This document shows positions 32,656-44,650 of a DNA stretch of 64,000 nt, in pieces. The stretch is from positions 1 through 64,000 of the forward strand of contig NBIV01000052.1 in the NCBI GenBank assembly GCA_003194525.1, read 5' to 3'. The number at the start of each line of letters is the position of its first letter. The first letter of the stretch is position 1. A program made the position numbers and the translations under genes. The notes under the pieces are model-generated. The model was not told the DNA's origin. It made no database searches and was given only the letters and a program-made list of their open reading frames with translations. The stretch comes from Gracilariopsis chorda (lineage: Eukaryota; Rhodophyta; Florideophyceae; Gracilariales; Gracilariaceae).

Positions 32656-33700
32656 TTAGTAGAAAGAAAGTATGCATTGTCGATCTGTTTGTGAAACTTC
32701 TACACATTTTTTCCTGCACCAGAAAGAGATTTTCATTTGGGTTGGGTTGTTTGCAAAATCTTGGTGTTTAAGTGGTTTCGCCAATACATCGGCGGGTTGT
32801 TGGTGAGATGGCATGTGCTGAATAGTGATATTGTTCGGTGAGATATGGTGACGTAGATAATGATGTCGTAGATCGATGTATCTCCGTGGTTTGGATGGAA
32901 ATCGGTTTAGCACAGCTCCGATAGCTGTTTGATTCTCAATTTTCATCGTTAATGGTGTAGAGAACAGAATGCCAAGAAACAGTAATACGCGACGGAATTG
33001 AAGGGTATCGCGGGTGGCTGTTGTGGAGGCTATATACTTTGCACCACAGGTGGAGAGCGCTGGCATAGATTGCGTTCTTGATGAACACGAAACAAAGTTA
33101 TCATTGAGATAGTGACCCAGAGAAGTACGTAGACATAGGCTAGTTGGGCGTGCACACATCTGAGTGATTCAACGTACAAGACGTCACGCATACTATCCGA
33201 CGCAATATTATCCGTCTATCAATTGAATATCACATGTTACATCCGTATTGACGCTTGATGTCCGGATGATTTCAAAACTTTAAGAAAATTGACGTGCAAG
33301 GAAGTTTCTCAATGTTTTGGAATCATCCAGGCATCAAGAGTCAATATTGATGTACTTGTGATAATCGAATGGTATACTGTTAGCACTACTTTGGATAGTA
33401 CGCGTGATTCTTACCCGCAGAATCAATCAGATGTGCGAACGCCCATCCAACACGCACCTACGTACTTCTCTGGGTGAGTCGCACCAGATATATATCGTCA
33501 AGGCTCAACATCGCCCACCAATTCGGCATCCAAATATGACTTTGTTTGCAATTCGTGCCCTTTGTATGAGCTGGGGATGAATTGCACGCCGTGTATTGCA
33601 GTGCCTCTGAAGTATCGTGCTACTGATTTCACTTGTCTCCAATGTCGTTGTGTGGTGTCTTTAGAGCGGCTGCCAGCTTGAATGTAACGAACAGAATCTT
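32656..33700 (-). pseudogene. Element G RT end and RNase H
   Basis: From high to low coordinates the minus strand reads SVARYFRGTAIHGVQF, YLDAELVGDVEP, then SCSSRTQSMPALSTCGAKYI, KIENQTAIGAVLNRFPSKPR, RYIDLRHHYLRHHI and MPSHQQPADVLAKPL. These are the copia blocks RYLKGT, DADWAGD, SRKQxxVALSxxEAEYxA, DNQxAI, HIDxRYHFIR and ADxLTKPL. A frameshift separates the first two from the rest. Confidence 0.85.
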
Positions 33701-35400
33701 AAGACGTGCGCAATCTGAAATCCAGCGCAAGAGCTCTACTACTTTCGCGTAAAGAGTCTTTGGTTTTATCGTGGGTCTGTGGTACTAATTGGGGGTGTGA
33801 CATCCAAGAACTGAAGTGTATGTGGTATTCTTCGTGCTCGTGTTTGGCAGGCCAGTGACTGTGAGCAGTTGGAAGATGGTGGTGGGTTGGGTTAGGAGTA
33901 TTGCGCCGTCTAGTTGTGTGCCAAAGTTCTACCCTAAACACTTAGTTGGATTGCCAAGTCTCTTGATGTAGTGTTGCCGATGTAGTTGCGAGAATATTGT
34001 GTCAATGAGTTGGTGATTAGGAGTGGCCACAACACAGTCATTCATGTTGCGGCAGATGATGGTGTATTTTGTCGGCGATTTGCAAGGAATAAATAGGGCT
34101 GCATCATAGGATGATTGTTGGTATCTTAGGGCTTTTAAGTATTTCCATGTGTTAGAATTAGTTATTATTTACCTTTCTTTGAGTATAGTTGGCTCTAGAA
34201 TCAGTTCTAACGTGCAAAAACAGCTAGTTTTATTCTACTTGATCTGCTGAAGAAATCGGTTACCCACTTGCCATACCAAACTGGCCTCAAAGCCGAGTTG
34301 ACATCTTCTTGACACCCTGTCAATATGACATGACAACATGTTCATGTCGGAGAATTCTTGGTTGACCACGTGGACATATTGGCTCTAAAGTACACGTTGC
34401 GTACTACTCACAACGTTGACAAACACTTCACACGATACAGCAGGGATCGAACGGTCATGGAAGATTCCTGAGAGAGTCGTGCAATGTCATCACTTGAACC
34501 CTGGGTTCATGCCAGATCATCAAGACCTTGTCTGATGACAAGTCTTCAGCATTGATGGAATTTGCCAAGTCATCAAACGACTAGATATGGCACTGAACCT
34601 GGTAGACCAGTCGCGTACGGAGCCCAGCACGAACACCAAGCATCATAACGTTTAACTCGGACGACTTCTCATCGACTAGTGGCACGAATAGAACTAGACT
34701 AGAAACTCTATAGAAACCCCGATGGATGTTCCGAGCTCCTAACTAGGATCATCACCATCTACTTCCAACCAATACAACCACTGCACCTCTGTTCCTAACA
34801 CCATGCTTGCTCAAGAAAATTGTGACCAGCTGGTGAAGTGCCGTATAAGATCAGCAATAGTCGACCACATGTCTCTCTGTGTGCGTAGGAACCGTCAAAT
34901 TGCGCGTATTGGTTGAAGTAAATAGGATTATGATGTGGATGCTATTCGTGGCTGAACACAGATGTGATGTGGAACTGTTCGAGCACAAACGTTGGGTTCC
35001 GCAACAACAGCATAAATGAGTCGTACGGAGTCATTGTGAGAGAGATAAGATGTGGTTTCGTTGGGATTGAAGTCTGCTTGAGTTTAATTCTGTCGCCTCG
35101 TACGGATCACCGGGCTTTGTGCCCAGTGACGTTGCTCCTACTGTTCTGCTTATATCTGTATGTCATTGTAATTGGAATGAGGCGAGTGGGGAGTTGAGTT
35201 TTAGAAAGCCATTCAATTATGCGCAATCTATCCAGCTTGTCCAGATCTTCGTTTTCAGATCTCCACCATTTAAGGGAGTCCGAGCATTGCGCGGCTTGTT
35301 TCTTAGAAGACAGGGGTTACATGTGTGGTGTTATCTCGGAAGGGGTTTTATGCGGAATGTGACTTCTGAATGCCCGTAATGGACTGGCGGCAGGGTCTTC
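33699..35400 (-). pseudogene. Element G reverse transcriptase (split by a solo LTR)
   Basis: The N-terminal RT part lies at about 34960-35400 (WWRSENEDLDKLDRL, HKARVIRTRRQN), and the palm at about 33700-34149 (YTIICRNMNDCVVATPNHQ ... NPTKCLG). The copia YVDD catalytic motif reads NMND, so at least one catalytic Asp is lost. The H-family LTR 34150-34800 lies between these parts. Confidence 0.7.
34150..34800 (-). repeat. H-family LTR copy 3 (solo), 651 bp
   Basis: On the minus strand it starts TGTTAGGAACAGAGGTGC and ends ACTAATTCTAACA, giving TGTTAG...CTAACA ends. The flanks carry a perfect 5-bp target duplication, CCATG at 34145-34149 and 34801-34805. It is a solo LTR inserted into the RT of copia element G. 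Confidence 0.92.
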
Positions 35401-35524
35401 GTTGATGTTGTACTAACAGACTTTACGCACGGCTCCTGGATGTGCGTTTTGGTGCTTATGGCTGTTACTGTGATGTTCTAGGGGATGACACCGTACATGT
35501 AGCGGCATGGAAATCCTGTGCTGT

Positions 35525-36372
35525 CTAGTTTGGTATGTTTGGTGTCGTGAACTGGCAGAGATGCATTTCCCAGTCGAGCAATGGCAAAAAAGGTACTAGG
35601 TCACGCATGTGAGCCAACAAAAACCTCATCAGATGTCCGGCGTGTGGTGTTATGAGGGGTGAAGTTGCATTTGCACGCAGTATCCCTGATTGCATTTTCC
35701 TCGTGTTCATCACCAAACCTGCTGTGTATAAAGTTTGCTTGGGCCATGGAGCAAAGGGTTTGATTTATTCGTTTTGCTGTGAAATTATGTGGCGGAGTAT
35801 ATGGGGTTGAGGTGAACTGGAGGGCGCCGTGGTTATGTAAATGTTGTCGGATTAAGTTACTAAGATACTGCTGAGCATTGTCAAATAGAGGCATGGAAGA
35901 ACTGCGCCCAGTTGCATTTTGGAGAGTCCCATTACAAACGGCAGAAATTGCTGTTGGGCTTTTGTATTGGGCAAGAAGTGTAGGTCGAGATATCGAGGGC
36001 AGAGTTCGATGAAGGTTGTGAAGTAGCGATCATTGCTTGTAGATGTACGCGGCATTGGTCCAAATACTTTGGAACTGATTAAGGTCCAGGGTCATACTTG
36101 TGGAATCGTTGCAGGTGTAACACTCGTTTAATACTCCCCTGTAAGTAACCACTGAAGGATAACGTCTTTCGGCCTATGCTGCGTACAGCTGGTGTACAGG
36201 CTTCTTTAGTTGCAGCTAGAGAGACCAATTTTGTGGGGGGGGGTGCATGATTAAAGATAAGATACCATCTGTGAAGAGTCGCAGTGCTGTTTTCATGTGA
36301 TGTGTGAGAGAGAACGCCATTACTTACTGCTAACGGTGAAGGTTCGAAACGAAAGACGGGTCTTTGAGGCAA
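35525..36372 (-). pseudogene. Element G integrase
   Basis: Three frames read, in order, LHRWYLIFNHAPPPTKLVSL (the gag-pre-integrase zinc part), NDRYFTTFIELCPRYLDLHF with K-A-rich continuation, and LFDNAQQYLSNLIRQHLHNH ... TSTPYTPPHNFTAKRINQTL. The last contains the second catalytic Asp (DNAQ). The copia pattern TSPYTPQxNGxAERxNRT is clear, but the Glu position reads Lys (AKRIN), so the core is dead. Confidence 0.8.
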
Positions 36373-37690
36373 TATCCCTAGGGGGCGGGTCCTGTCAAGG
36401 TGTTTGCGGCCTTGTTCTCTTGCGGGGTAGGCTCAGTGACAGGACTTTCCGGCCCACAAGTTGTTCGGGTGTAAAACCTCGGTGGCTTTCGGCTATAACG
36501 ACGGAGTTGTTAACTAGAATCGGGCTACCAGTGGGCTGACGTAGTGCGCAGGTCCTTGTATGCGGTGTTCTGGCCCACGCAGAATCCAAAAGGTGAAAGT
36601 AGGAAAAGAGGGGAAAGAACCAAGGCGAACGGTATAATCCGGCGACTCCTGCGGAAAGCGGAGAGAGACTCGATTGTGAGGGTGTTGCTTATTCAGCCAG
36701 CGCGACAAACCTTAATACAGAGTCGAACGAATTTCGGTTACCACAATACGAAAGTGACCGAAACGGTAATAACAGTTGACATTGGACATGTACACGGAGT
36801 AAGACACGTCAGAGGCTCTAGCTAATGGTGTGCGGTTGAGTTTAAACGAAACCGGACGGGGTTAGACCCCAGGAGGAGTTGGTCATTTTGCGCAGGCGAT
36901 AAATTCAGAGCCAAGACACAGGTTGTGTTCAAATCAGGTTGAGACGGCAGCGCTGTTTTCTCTGCAGTACTACTAAGTCATAATAATATTAAGAACAATA
37001 CTAATGTAGTGTGTTACATTTGTGGTACACACATTTGTGGTACACACATTTGTGTCACTGACAGAGGTACGACTGGCCACGGCGCAACACGACACGTGTG
37101 AATCATGGCAGCAATGAATGGCCCTCGTACGCTTAACACGTGGCCATCTATGCCAGGTATTATAGAAATCACCCATGACGGTTTAAAAAATAGCAAATAC
37201 ACTTCATCTCGGATATCACCCAAAATATCCAAGGGTCAACTCATACCTGATTTGAGCCGATGCCCTGTCGGTACCGAATGATTCATGATCCACCTTGCCT
37301 AGAGGGTATGCGCATTACGCATCGCTCTACAGGGCCTTCGGTGGTGTTGCGCTGAGAGCCTTTGGTTTCGCTTTAGGCGGGAGAAGAGCTGGAAGACGAA
37401 CAGGTTTAGTTTTTTCTATCGGTTTAAACGTGTTTGACGTCTCAGATATGCACTTTTTCGCGGGACTGTCATGCCAATTCATTTTGAGGGTGTAACAGGT
37501 GTTGGTTCATGATGCAGTTCCAATAATTTGTAACGGTAGTGTGCGGTTGAGATTGAATGCATGGTTGCGTATGAAGATGATTGGGCCGAGGTGTTAAGAT
37601 AACGAGTGTACCAATATTGGACTACCACGGATGAACCTAGTGATCAACGTCGGTCTTGTTAGGTGGACGCTAGTGTCCCTGGCGAGCCAG
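36373..37690. other. Element G gag-integrase spacer, no domain readable
   Basis: This should hold the gag end and protease of G, but no DTG/DSG block is readable. A small tandem repeat of a 15-bp unit (TTGTGGTACACACAT, about 2.7 units) lies at 37018-37058. Confidence 0.45.
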
Positions 37691-37695
37691 AGAGT

Positions 37696-38776
37696 TTACT
37701 TCGAAGTGGCATAGATGGTTGAAATAGCCGTATAGGTTGAAATATGGGTGGGAAGTTCAGTTTGGTGTGGATTGCTGTGGTAGATGATTGTTGGGTGCCC
37801 CACAGAATCGAGTGTGTACGTACGCTGCGTTTTGATGCCAGCCTGCTGACGTGGTGGAAGAGCCTCGATTGCTTGCATGGTCTGTAGGAGTTTGGCAGAG
37901 AAAGCATCGGTGTTGGAAGTAGATTGCTTTGCTGCAGAGCCCCATTGTCCACGTCGTGGTCGTGTGGAATATAGCAGATTCATTTTCTTGTTCGATTCGT
38001 CTATGGAGCTCCTGATACTGGGCTTTTTGAAGCTGCCGTATCGACCAGTTCCCCGGCCCCTACCTCTTGGGACAGAAATGTAGAGTGTAGGTCCCATGCT
38101 GGTATGTCTGATGAATTGCCCTGTTTCGTAAGTGTGCTCCTGTTGGATTAAGGTACTTTCGTATTGTTCGAGGCGGTGTTGTGTGTCTTTGAAAGTCGCT
38201 GGTGGAGAGTTGAGCATTAATGAGATCGCACGTTGGGAAAAGTGACTGTACCTGACAAGGCCTTGTAAAAAGTAGTTCACGCAGAATTTTTCCTCAGATA
38301 TATCGGTAGTATTTGCCATCTTGCTGGCTGCAAATTGCGATTTGGGCAGTGGTGAGCTCGGCTATGGCTTCAATACGACACAGATACAGCGATTCGGTTG
38401 TGATGCTGAATTCAGTGGTGGCCGAATGCCTTTCGAGTATTTAATGATTAGAACTGACAATAATATGAGGGGTCGGTGTGAAATTGTTGGGGTCTGGAAG
38501 AAGGTCAGTAACTTCCTGCATTATGCCTTTGCTGAAGATGTGGCGAACAAAAGCTGTAGTTTTGTGGTCTTTCTTTTTTGCTGGCATGAATAAACTTTCA
38601 AGAAGGTTCCTGTAGTCTTGTTTGGTAAGGATGTTTTCCAAATTTTGTTTCCACTGCACCAAGTTGTTTCGTTTAAGTTCTAAAATCTCTTCCGTAAACT
38701 GCCACGGAGGGAACGTGGACCTTTTGTATGCGTAAGAAACGTGAGATTGAGAGGAAATGCTGATGCATGAAGACAT
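37696..38776 (-). pseudogene. gag: Element G Gag
   Basis: The first frame starts at an ATG at 38776 (MSSCISISSQSHVSYAYKRS) and has NNLVQWKQNLENIL, the W-x-x-W-like block of copia gag. After a frameshift near 38430 the second frame has NYFLQGLVRYSHFSQRAISL and a long helical part ending in an Arg/Gly stretch (PRGRGRGTGRYG), which could bind RNA in place of a zinc knuckle. Confidence 0.65.
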
Positions 38777-39120
38777 GTTCCTAAGAAATTGAAGGTTTGC
38801 GTTTTTCCATAGTTTTCTCTAGTTATGGCTAGTAAGTCGATAGTGTAGACGGTTCCGGCGTGCTGGTTGTCTCAATACAGTCTCTGGTCACGGGAGCGAC
38901 GCTCGAACCGTATATTGATGTGGTTTGGAGTTTGGCCTTGCGCTCTGGCGAGATGGTGCCCATAATCTGAGAGGAGAAAGAATCGATGGTCATCAACTTC
39001 GCGGTTCGTACCACCGGGGTTGTGATGTTGCGATGTTTTTTGTGTTCTTGTCAATGTGTACACTAAAGGATAAAAGTATTGATGTTAGAGTTTGCAAAGT
39101 GTGGTGCATATCCAAAAAAC
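38777..39120. other. Spacer between copia G and the pogo-like element
   Basis: No LTR, PBS or gene recognised. Short minus-strand frames are present but have no domain. Confidence 0.4.
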
Positions 39121-39166
39121 GTAACCCTCACAAGGGCTCAATTGGACAAAGGGCTCAATTTGGCAG
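39121..39166 (+). repeat. Left terminal inverted repeat of pogo-like element
   Basis: GTAACCCTCACAA is followed by a tandem duplication of about 16 bp (CAAGGGCTCAATTGGA then CAAAGGGCTCAATTTGG). This accounts for the extra spacing to AATTTGGCAG compared with the right end. Confidence 0.8.
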
Positions 39167-39569
39167 AGCCGTTTTGACAACAAATTAGTCAGTAGAGAAC
39201 AAATTCTTATTACCAATGAGCTCCCGGATCTCCCATTGCACTTTCGTTCTACCTCTTTTGGTCTCACCCAAAGTCCTGAGACTACAAACCGCATCATGCC
39301 CCCGTCCATGCACCAGCAAACTGCCAGACTCAAGGCCGCCCAGAGTAGAAGGGAAGATTTACAACTTCGCCGCTGAAAAGCAGCTGAGCTCATTCGGGCC
39401 CATCACACTATTACTGACGCTGCCACTGCAACGTCAATACGCGAACGAAAACTTTTTCCTATCATGAAAGCTATTAGAAACGATTAAACGCAGACCCTAA
39501 ACCGCCTCCTCACACCCACTGAACACCATGCCGGTCGCACACCAGTTCTATCACGTTCATAAGAGCACA

Positions 39570-41032
39570 TGCTGGTAGATCGCGTTATACTTGCGTCTGA
39601 ACGCGCGTTTACGAAGAGGGAGCGTGAAATGCGGTCAATGATGGGTCAAATTGCCAATGATGGTCACAAGACGTTCAAGAATTCCCTACCCTCCATATAT
39701 GCTTTACGGTCGTTTTGATCTCTCAATCGCCAACTAAAAATGCGCCGCACAGAAAATATTGTGCTCAAGCGAATCAACGCACAAAAAAGAGAACACTTGA
39801 AATCTTTAGAAGAAATAATACAGGGATTCAGAGAAAAGATGCTAGATCTTTTCACAGACCCTCGAAAGGTGTGGAACCTGGATGAAACCGCCGTTTCTGC
39901 TTCATACAGTCGTCGGTATCGTGGCTTCAATGCTGCAAACTAGAGATATGGAGGTCTCAGAATGAAAATGAAAGACTGTGGAAAGCACCTTAAATCCGTC
40001 ATCATAAGTTGTGCTGCAGGCCATATTGCTCCAAGGTTCCTCATCGCGCAAGGGAAAGTTCCTGTTAAAAATGGATGAATGCCACTCCAAAACCCAATAC
40101 CAATAAGCTTCACGACGACTATAAATGGCTTGGTGACCATGAATGAATTCCAACAAGCACGGCGCTCGTATGCAGCACAAAGGGGTCAATCATCAAAGAA
40201 CTTCTGCCGAAGGTTATACCAAAATTCAACATTTTTGCGCGCAGGATTGTCCTGCAAGAAGAAAAGACTCTTCTGTACATCGATGGCCATTGTTCTAGAA
40301 ATGGAACAGAATGGATTGAAGTCACTGTAGCCAAGAACATTGAAGTCATCCGTCTATCTGCGAACACCTCTCACTTTCTTCAACCTTGTGACGATCACAT
40401 AAATAACGTGTACAAAGAGAATATCAGAAACGCTTTGGATTTGTTCTTATACAAGGTAGCCTACCTGAACGCAAACATATCTGTGAAGATGAAACTTGCA
40501 GCGGCTGCATATCGGTCCTTTAATGCAAACCTTGCTGTCAGAAGCTTCTTCAACTGTGGTCTATACCCGCTTGGCCCGGACAAAGTTATGAAGTTTTCCA
40601 AGTCCCCACTGCCTGAAACAGAACCTGGTAGACAAACTAACCTCCCAGCCGCAGGAAGCTCCCAACTGGCCGATGATGCGATTGCGACAGAGTTTCAGAG
40701 AATTGTGGGCGAAGTCACGAGCTCCAGCAACTGCTTGCGTCTGATTGAGAACGTTTTGCAAAAAAACACGTCAGCGAATAGTGTACACTGGCGTCCCGAA
40801 CCAGTAATTAGGCCAAAGAAGGCAAATCTCAACACTAACCCTGGGGACACTCTTGCCCTGTGGCTAACAGAAGGTGTTTTTCCTTTGAATTCGCCAAATG
40901 GTGTCGGCGGCACTCAGAATGGGTCTGGGATCGGTGGTGCAGCGCAGGATAAGGAGCACGATGGTCAGGAAGGTGACATGAACCTTCCCGGTTCGGTGGA
41001 ATCAAACGCTCGTGAGGGATCTGATGACTTAC
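39570..41032 (+). pseudogene. pogo/Tigger-like DDE transposase, main part
   Basis: The N-terminal part (about 39577-39700) reads ASERAFTKREREMRSMMGQI, consistent with a CENP-B type DNA-binding domain. The DDE domain follows with Asp residues in VWNLDETAVS (about 39872-39900), LLYIDGHCSRNG (about 40272-40300) and FLQPCDDH (about 40375-40400), giving the DDD set of pogo elements. In-frame stops occur at about 39716, 39940 and 40076. From 40249 the frame is open and runs into element C at 41032, reading to a chance stop inside the LTR. It would cut and paste the transposon by recognising its ends. Confidence 0.82.
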
Positions 41033-41558
41033 TGTAGGAGAATGTCCATTGGGCAGATGCAGTGGTGAGGTAAACATGGGGCTGGGTTTGCAGAGGTCAG
41101 AACATTGCTGGCCGAAATATTCCATGTTGCCAAGCTGGGTGCGTATGCAGGAGATACGAGGGGACAGTGCGAGTGCCAAGGCACTGTGGCCATAGGTTTT
41201 ATTATGTAGCTAATTTTATTTAATTTGTTAGGATAGTGTCCGGAGGTCAGAGCGCCTCGCCAGCCATATAGGCTGGCTTGAGTGCCGCCTATCTCTGAAG
41301 TGTAGAGACAAGCACCCTCACCGTTTTCTTGCCGCCATATGCAGCCAGTAGGACTCCAATGGCCTCCAAGCCATCGCTACCATTCTCCCGATCTGTAGCG
41401 ACTTGAGATAGCGCCCGCCCATTGCGCCTCGCTGCCAGTTGGTGCCCACGTCAATAGTAGAACCAGTGGATTGTCACCCCAGTGGCTGGCTCTCTGCCGC
41501 TACTACCCTCTAGTAGAATACTACACCAGTTGGCCAAAGGACGTAGTACTCTACTACA
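41033..41558 (+). repeat. 5' LTR of element C, 526 bp
   Basis: Runs TGTAGGAGAATG to TACTCTACTACA. It starts inside the pogo transposase frame and is matched along its length by 61955-62480. Confidence 0.95.
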
Positions 41559-41560
41559 AC

Positions 41561-41577
41561 TGGTCTCCCGACCTAGA
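41561..41577 (+). other. Primer binding site of element C
   Basis: TGGTCTCCCGACCTAGA lies two bases after the 5' LTR. It differs at one base from the D site (TGGTTTCCCGACCTAGA). It does not resemble the initiator-Met type site of A and B, so another tRNA is likely the primer. Confidence 0.75.
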
Positions 41578-41684
41578 TGCCTACAGGAACAGCCGTTTGG
41601 ACCTTAAGGAAAGAAGTTTACGCATATGACTTCTACCATTGGACTATAAGTCAACGCAACTGGCTCGAAAGCAAGACCGACCTT

Positions 41685-43847
41685 ATGGATAACCAACAAC
41701 CCAACCCAAGGAACGAAGACCAACAAGGAACCCCGGGAGCAGCTGCACCTCCCGCAGTCGCCGTAACCCCATTGGCCGCCCAAGCGGACAATAATAGTGA
41801 CCGTAAAAGTACCCGCAGCCGCTCCGGTGGACGTGTTATAGACCCTGTGGACAATCCTGAAAGGATACCCAGAGATTCGCCATTGGTCGCTCGCCTCCGC
41901 GAGAGGATGGATCAGCTTAATCTTCCGCAAGGCCCAAGGAATGATGCATAACAGCCTCAGGACTTAGCTGCTACCGTAACCACCCCCCGTATGGTGGACG
42001 ATGTCGCCGCTCTCTTATGGCCACAACTCCGCTCTTGGTGCCAAAATCAAGTGGAGCAGTTCCTTAGGGACCAACTGGATAGACTATTACGGGAGCGCCT
42101 CTCCTCTATGGCAGACCAACTGGTTCCTCAGGTTGTGCATTCAGATGTCCTCGTGGAGTCCATTGCCACGACCATCCAAGGGGATATCACCCGCCAGGCA
42201 GGCACATTTCACAGCCCCCGGGCTGTTTCTCAAACATTACCATTGGATGTCCATCGGTCAACACACACCGGACCTCAGGGAACAGCTATAGAAGTAGCCC
42301 CTCGCCTGGGTACAGCACAGGAAGGCCCATTGGGTTATATATCGCCTGGAGAAGAGAGACTCCAGAGGCAAAGAGGCCCTGCGGGAGTTAAGAACAATGG
42401 ACAACATGGCGTTCGGTACGCCAACGAATACCTCGAGGACGATGAAGAGATCGCCCAAAAGGACCTCGTAGATACCGAGAAATATAGGAAGAAGAGACGC
42501 AGCCGAAGGCGTAAGTCGAGGACAAACCATCGGAAGAGGCACCACTCGGACTCGTCGGACTCTTCCGATACCGATACGGATGAGGCGGATGTTCGGCGCC
42601 TCAAACCATTGGTCACGACTAATGAGCTTTTCCAGAAGGTCTTAGACGTGAAGACGTACCGTTTGATGGATTGGTCCACGCGGTACATCTCTTCGGTCGC
42701 CAAGAAGACTGCCAGGTCGGCGAAGAGAAGGCAACTGACCGTCCCGGACAAGTTTTCTGCGAAAGATCCCATTACAGTCTTTAGGTTCGTGAGCTCGTTC
42801 CAGGTGGCCTCTGACCAGAATGGAGTCCATGAAGGAGGGGCGCTTTATTGCTTCCAGTTTTTCCTAAGTGGACAAGCAAAGGACCAAGTGGTTGCCAAGA
42901 TCTCTGGCTCGGCCAACCCCATTGATGCCCGAGATCGGGAGCTCCTAAGGACCTATCCAAAGGTTGTTCATTACCTGTTTGAAATGTATGCGACTGATGA
43001 CCACATAATGGACGCCTATCAGGACGTAATTGGATACCACCAGAGTTCCAGCATGTCTGAAACGGATTACGCCGACCAACATTGGACTAGAGCTCGCAGG
43101 TGCGGGAATGTGTTCTCCGAGGGTCGGCTAAAGCGACATTTTATCGTGGGATTGCTCCCTGCGATACGAACTCATGTCCAAAACCACCACACCGCCCATA
43201 CGGACTTGACGCTGCGTCAACTGGTCACGTATGCCGAGGGATACGGAAAGATCTATAGGACTTCCCGTCGAACGGGTAACGCGGATACTAGGGGTCGTGC
43301 AAGACCTCTGACCACAGGAGTGAAGGCCCACATGTTAGAGTCCCCGTCGGAATCGGAATCCGCCTTTGGAAATTCAGACACCGCAGATGCTCTTGCGGTG
43401 AGCTTCTCCTCAGCTCTATCAGGAGCACCATCGGCCTTTTCGTCAGGAACGACCACCCCATCGGCCCCGGCGACACCCCGTTATTATCCGATTGTCCCCA
43501 GGAAGGAAATCATTACGAAGTCCAATCAGGCCATTTATATTTGTCTTTCCACGGCCTGGCCGTGTGACCGCATAAAGTATATGCCTGAAGACATCCGCAA
43601 TGGCATTATGGTGCGAAGGGAGGAGAACTATGAGGTGCGCCAAGCCGAGGGTTACGTCCGTAGGACCTTCCCTCCGACGACCACTGGAACGCCAGGGAGC
43701 TCAAATTATGTGACTTTCCTGACCACACCGGTGAAGCAACCTGAGGTCAACATGGTTGAAGACCCAAGGGATAGCGTCGAATACCTGGACGGACAAGGCG
43801 ATCTTGCGGTGCCCACGCCGCAGGAAAAGGACCAGAGGGACGCATAG
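41685..43847 (+). pseudogene. gag: Element C Gag (one in-frame stop)
   Basis: The frame starts at ATG 41685 (MDNQQPNPRNEDQQ) and runs 720 codons with one TAA at 41949-41951. It has a disordered N-terminus, a helical segment (WPQLRSWCQNQVEQFLRDQL), a Lys/Arg-Ser-Asp region near 42480-42590 and the Ty3 Gag core (ITVFRFVSSFQVASDQNGVH ... CGNVFSEGRLKRHFIVGLLP). The expected CCHC knuckle near 43540 is not intact (YICLSTAWPCDRI), whereas D keeps one. Gag is long for a Ty3 element because of the N-terminal extension, which D shares. Confidence 0.85.
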
Positions 43848-43957
43848 AGGCGTGTCGTCCCTCTTACAACTGCCGCCTCAAACCATAGGAATCGCAGAAC
43901 ACAGGAGCTGAGAAGAGAAAGAAACCAGAGGACGAGAGGACAGGGGTCTCGAGTCGG

Positions 43958-44650
43958 GTGTATGCTGTGGACCAATGGGAAGACCTGGAGGACGCTGTTT
44001 GTGTCCTGAGGAAGGATAACTACAAGGTACATGAAACCTTGGGACTACAGGCCAATAACACAAGGACATTTACGGCCGTATTGGATACTGGAGCAGGCCC
44101 CAATCTGCTGCATCCGAAGGTCTTACCATTGGGCTGGGAAAGGATGATACAGGAAAAGAAGTCACCGAAGGTAGCGGACGCATCACGTCGGCCGATGGAC
44201 ATTCGCAGAATACTTCCGCTTTACGTCCAATTGCATCACCTGAAGGTTAAGACTTGGTTTCTGGTATGTCTGAACCTGGGGGCAGAAGGGATCCTAGGGA
44301 CGAGCTTTATTGATAGATATGTTAAGGCAATCTATCCTGGCCAAAAGAGGGTCGCTTTCCATCGAGGACCACCATTGGCGATTGTCTGTTCGCGTCCTGG
44401 ACCCGAGGCTGCCCCAACCAAAGTCAAGTTTCCCACGAGGACCGTGTCCAACAAGGTCAGATTGGCAAAAGCGATAGTCATACCGCCTATGACCCAGGTA
44501 GCCACTGCAGCGGTATGCGAGTCCTCAGGTCTGTTTTTTTTTGCAAAATCATCCCAAGTTGGTAACGAAACACCTTTCCCTCATGGCCAATGGAGTAATG
44601 AATGTGGTACCGAACCGGCCCTTTGCGGTCCCGATGAGCAAATTCCTTGA
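43958..44650 (+). CDS. Element C protease
   Basis: Aspartic protease with AVLDTGAGPNLLHPKVLP, where DTG is the active site, followed by a flap region and LGAEGILGTSFIDRYVKAIY. It begins in a different frame from gag, which ends at 43847, so expression needs a frameshift or there is an indel. The frame leaves the RT frame at a run of nine Ts near 44532-44542, a likely indel site. Confidence 0.85.
   Translation: MYAVDQWEDLEDAVCVLRKDNYKVHETLGLQANNTRTFTAVLDTGAGPNLLHPKVLPLGWERMIQEKKSPKVADASRRPMDIRRILPLYVQLHHLKVKTWFLVCLNLGAEGILGTSFIDRYVKAIYPGQKRVAFHRGPPLAIVCSRPGPEAAPTKVKFPTRTVSNKVRLAKAIVIPPMTQVATAAVCESSGLFFFAKSSQVGNETPFPHGQWSNECGTEPALCGPDEQIP

Larger units (their letters stand above)
32656..38776 (-). 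mobile_element. Decayed Ty1/copia element G
   Basis: Read on the minus strand it keeps copia order: gag (38776 to about 37690), integrase (36372-35525), reverse transcriptase (about 35400-33480, split by an H-family LTR) and RNase H (33162-32656). Every domain is frameshifted. I searched by eye for matching LTRs outside 38776 and 32656 and found none, so the ends have diverged or been deleted. Confidence 0.8.

Noticed and set aside
37010-37060. CRISPR-like short repeats (TTGTGGTACACACAT)
   Set aside because: Fewer than three direct units with no spacers, in a eukaryotic transposon; it is a plain tandem repeat.
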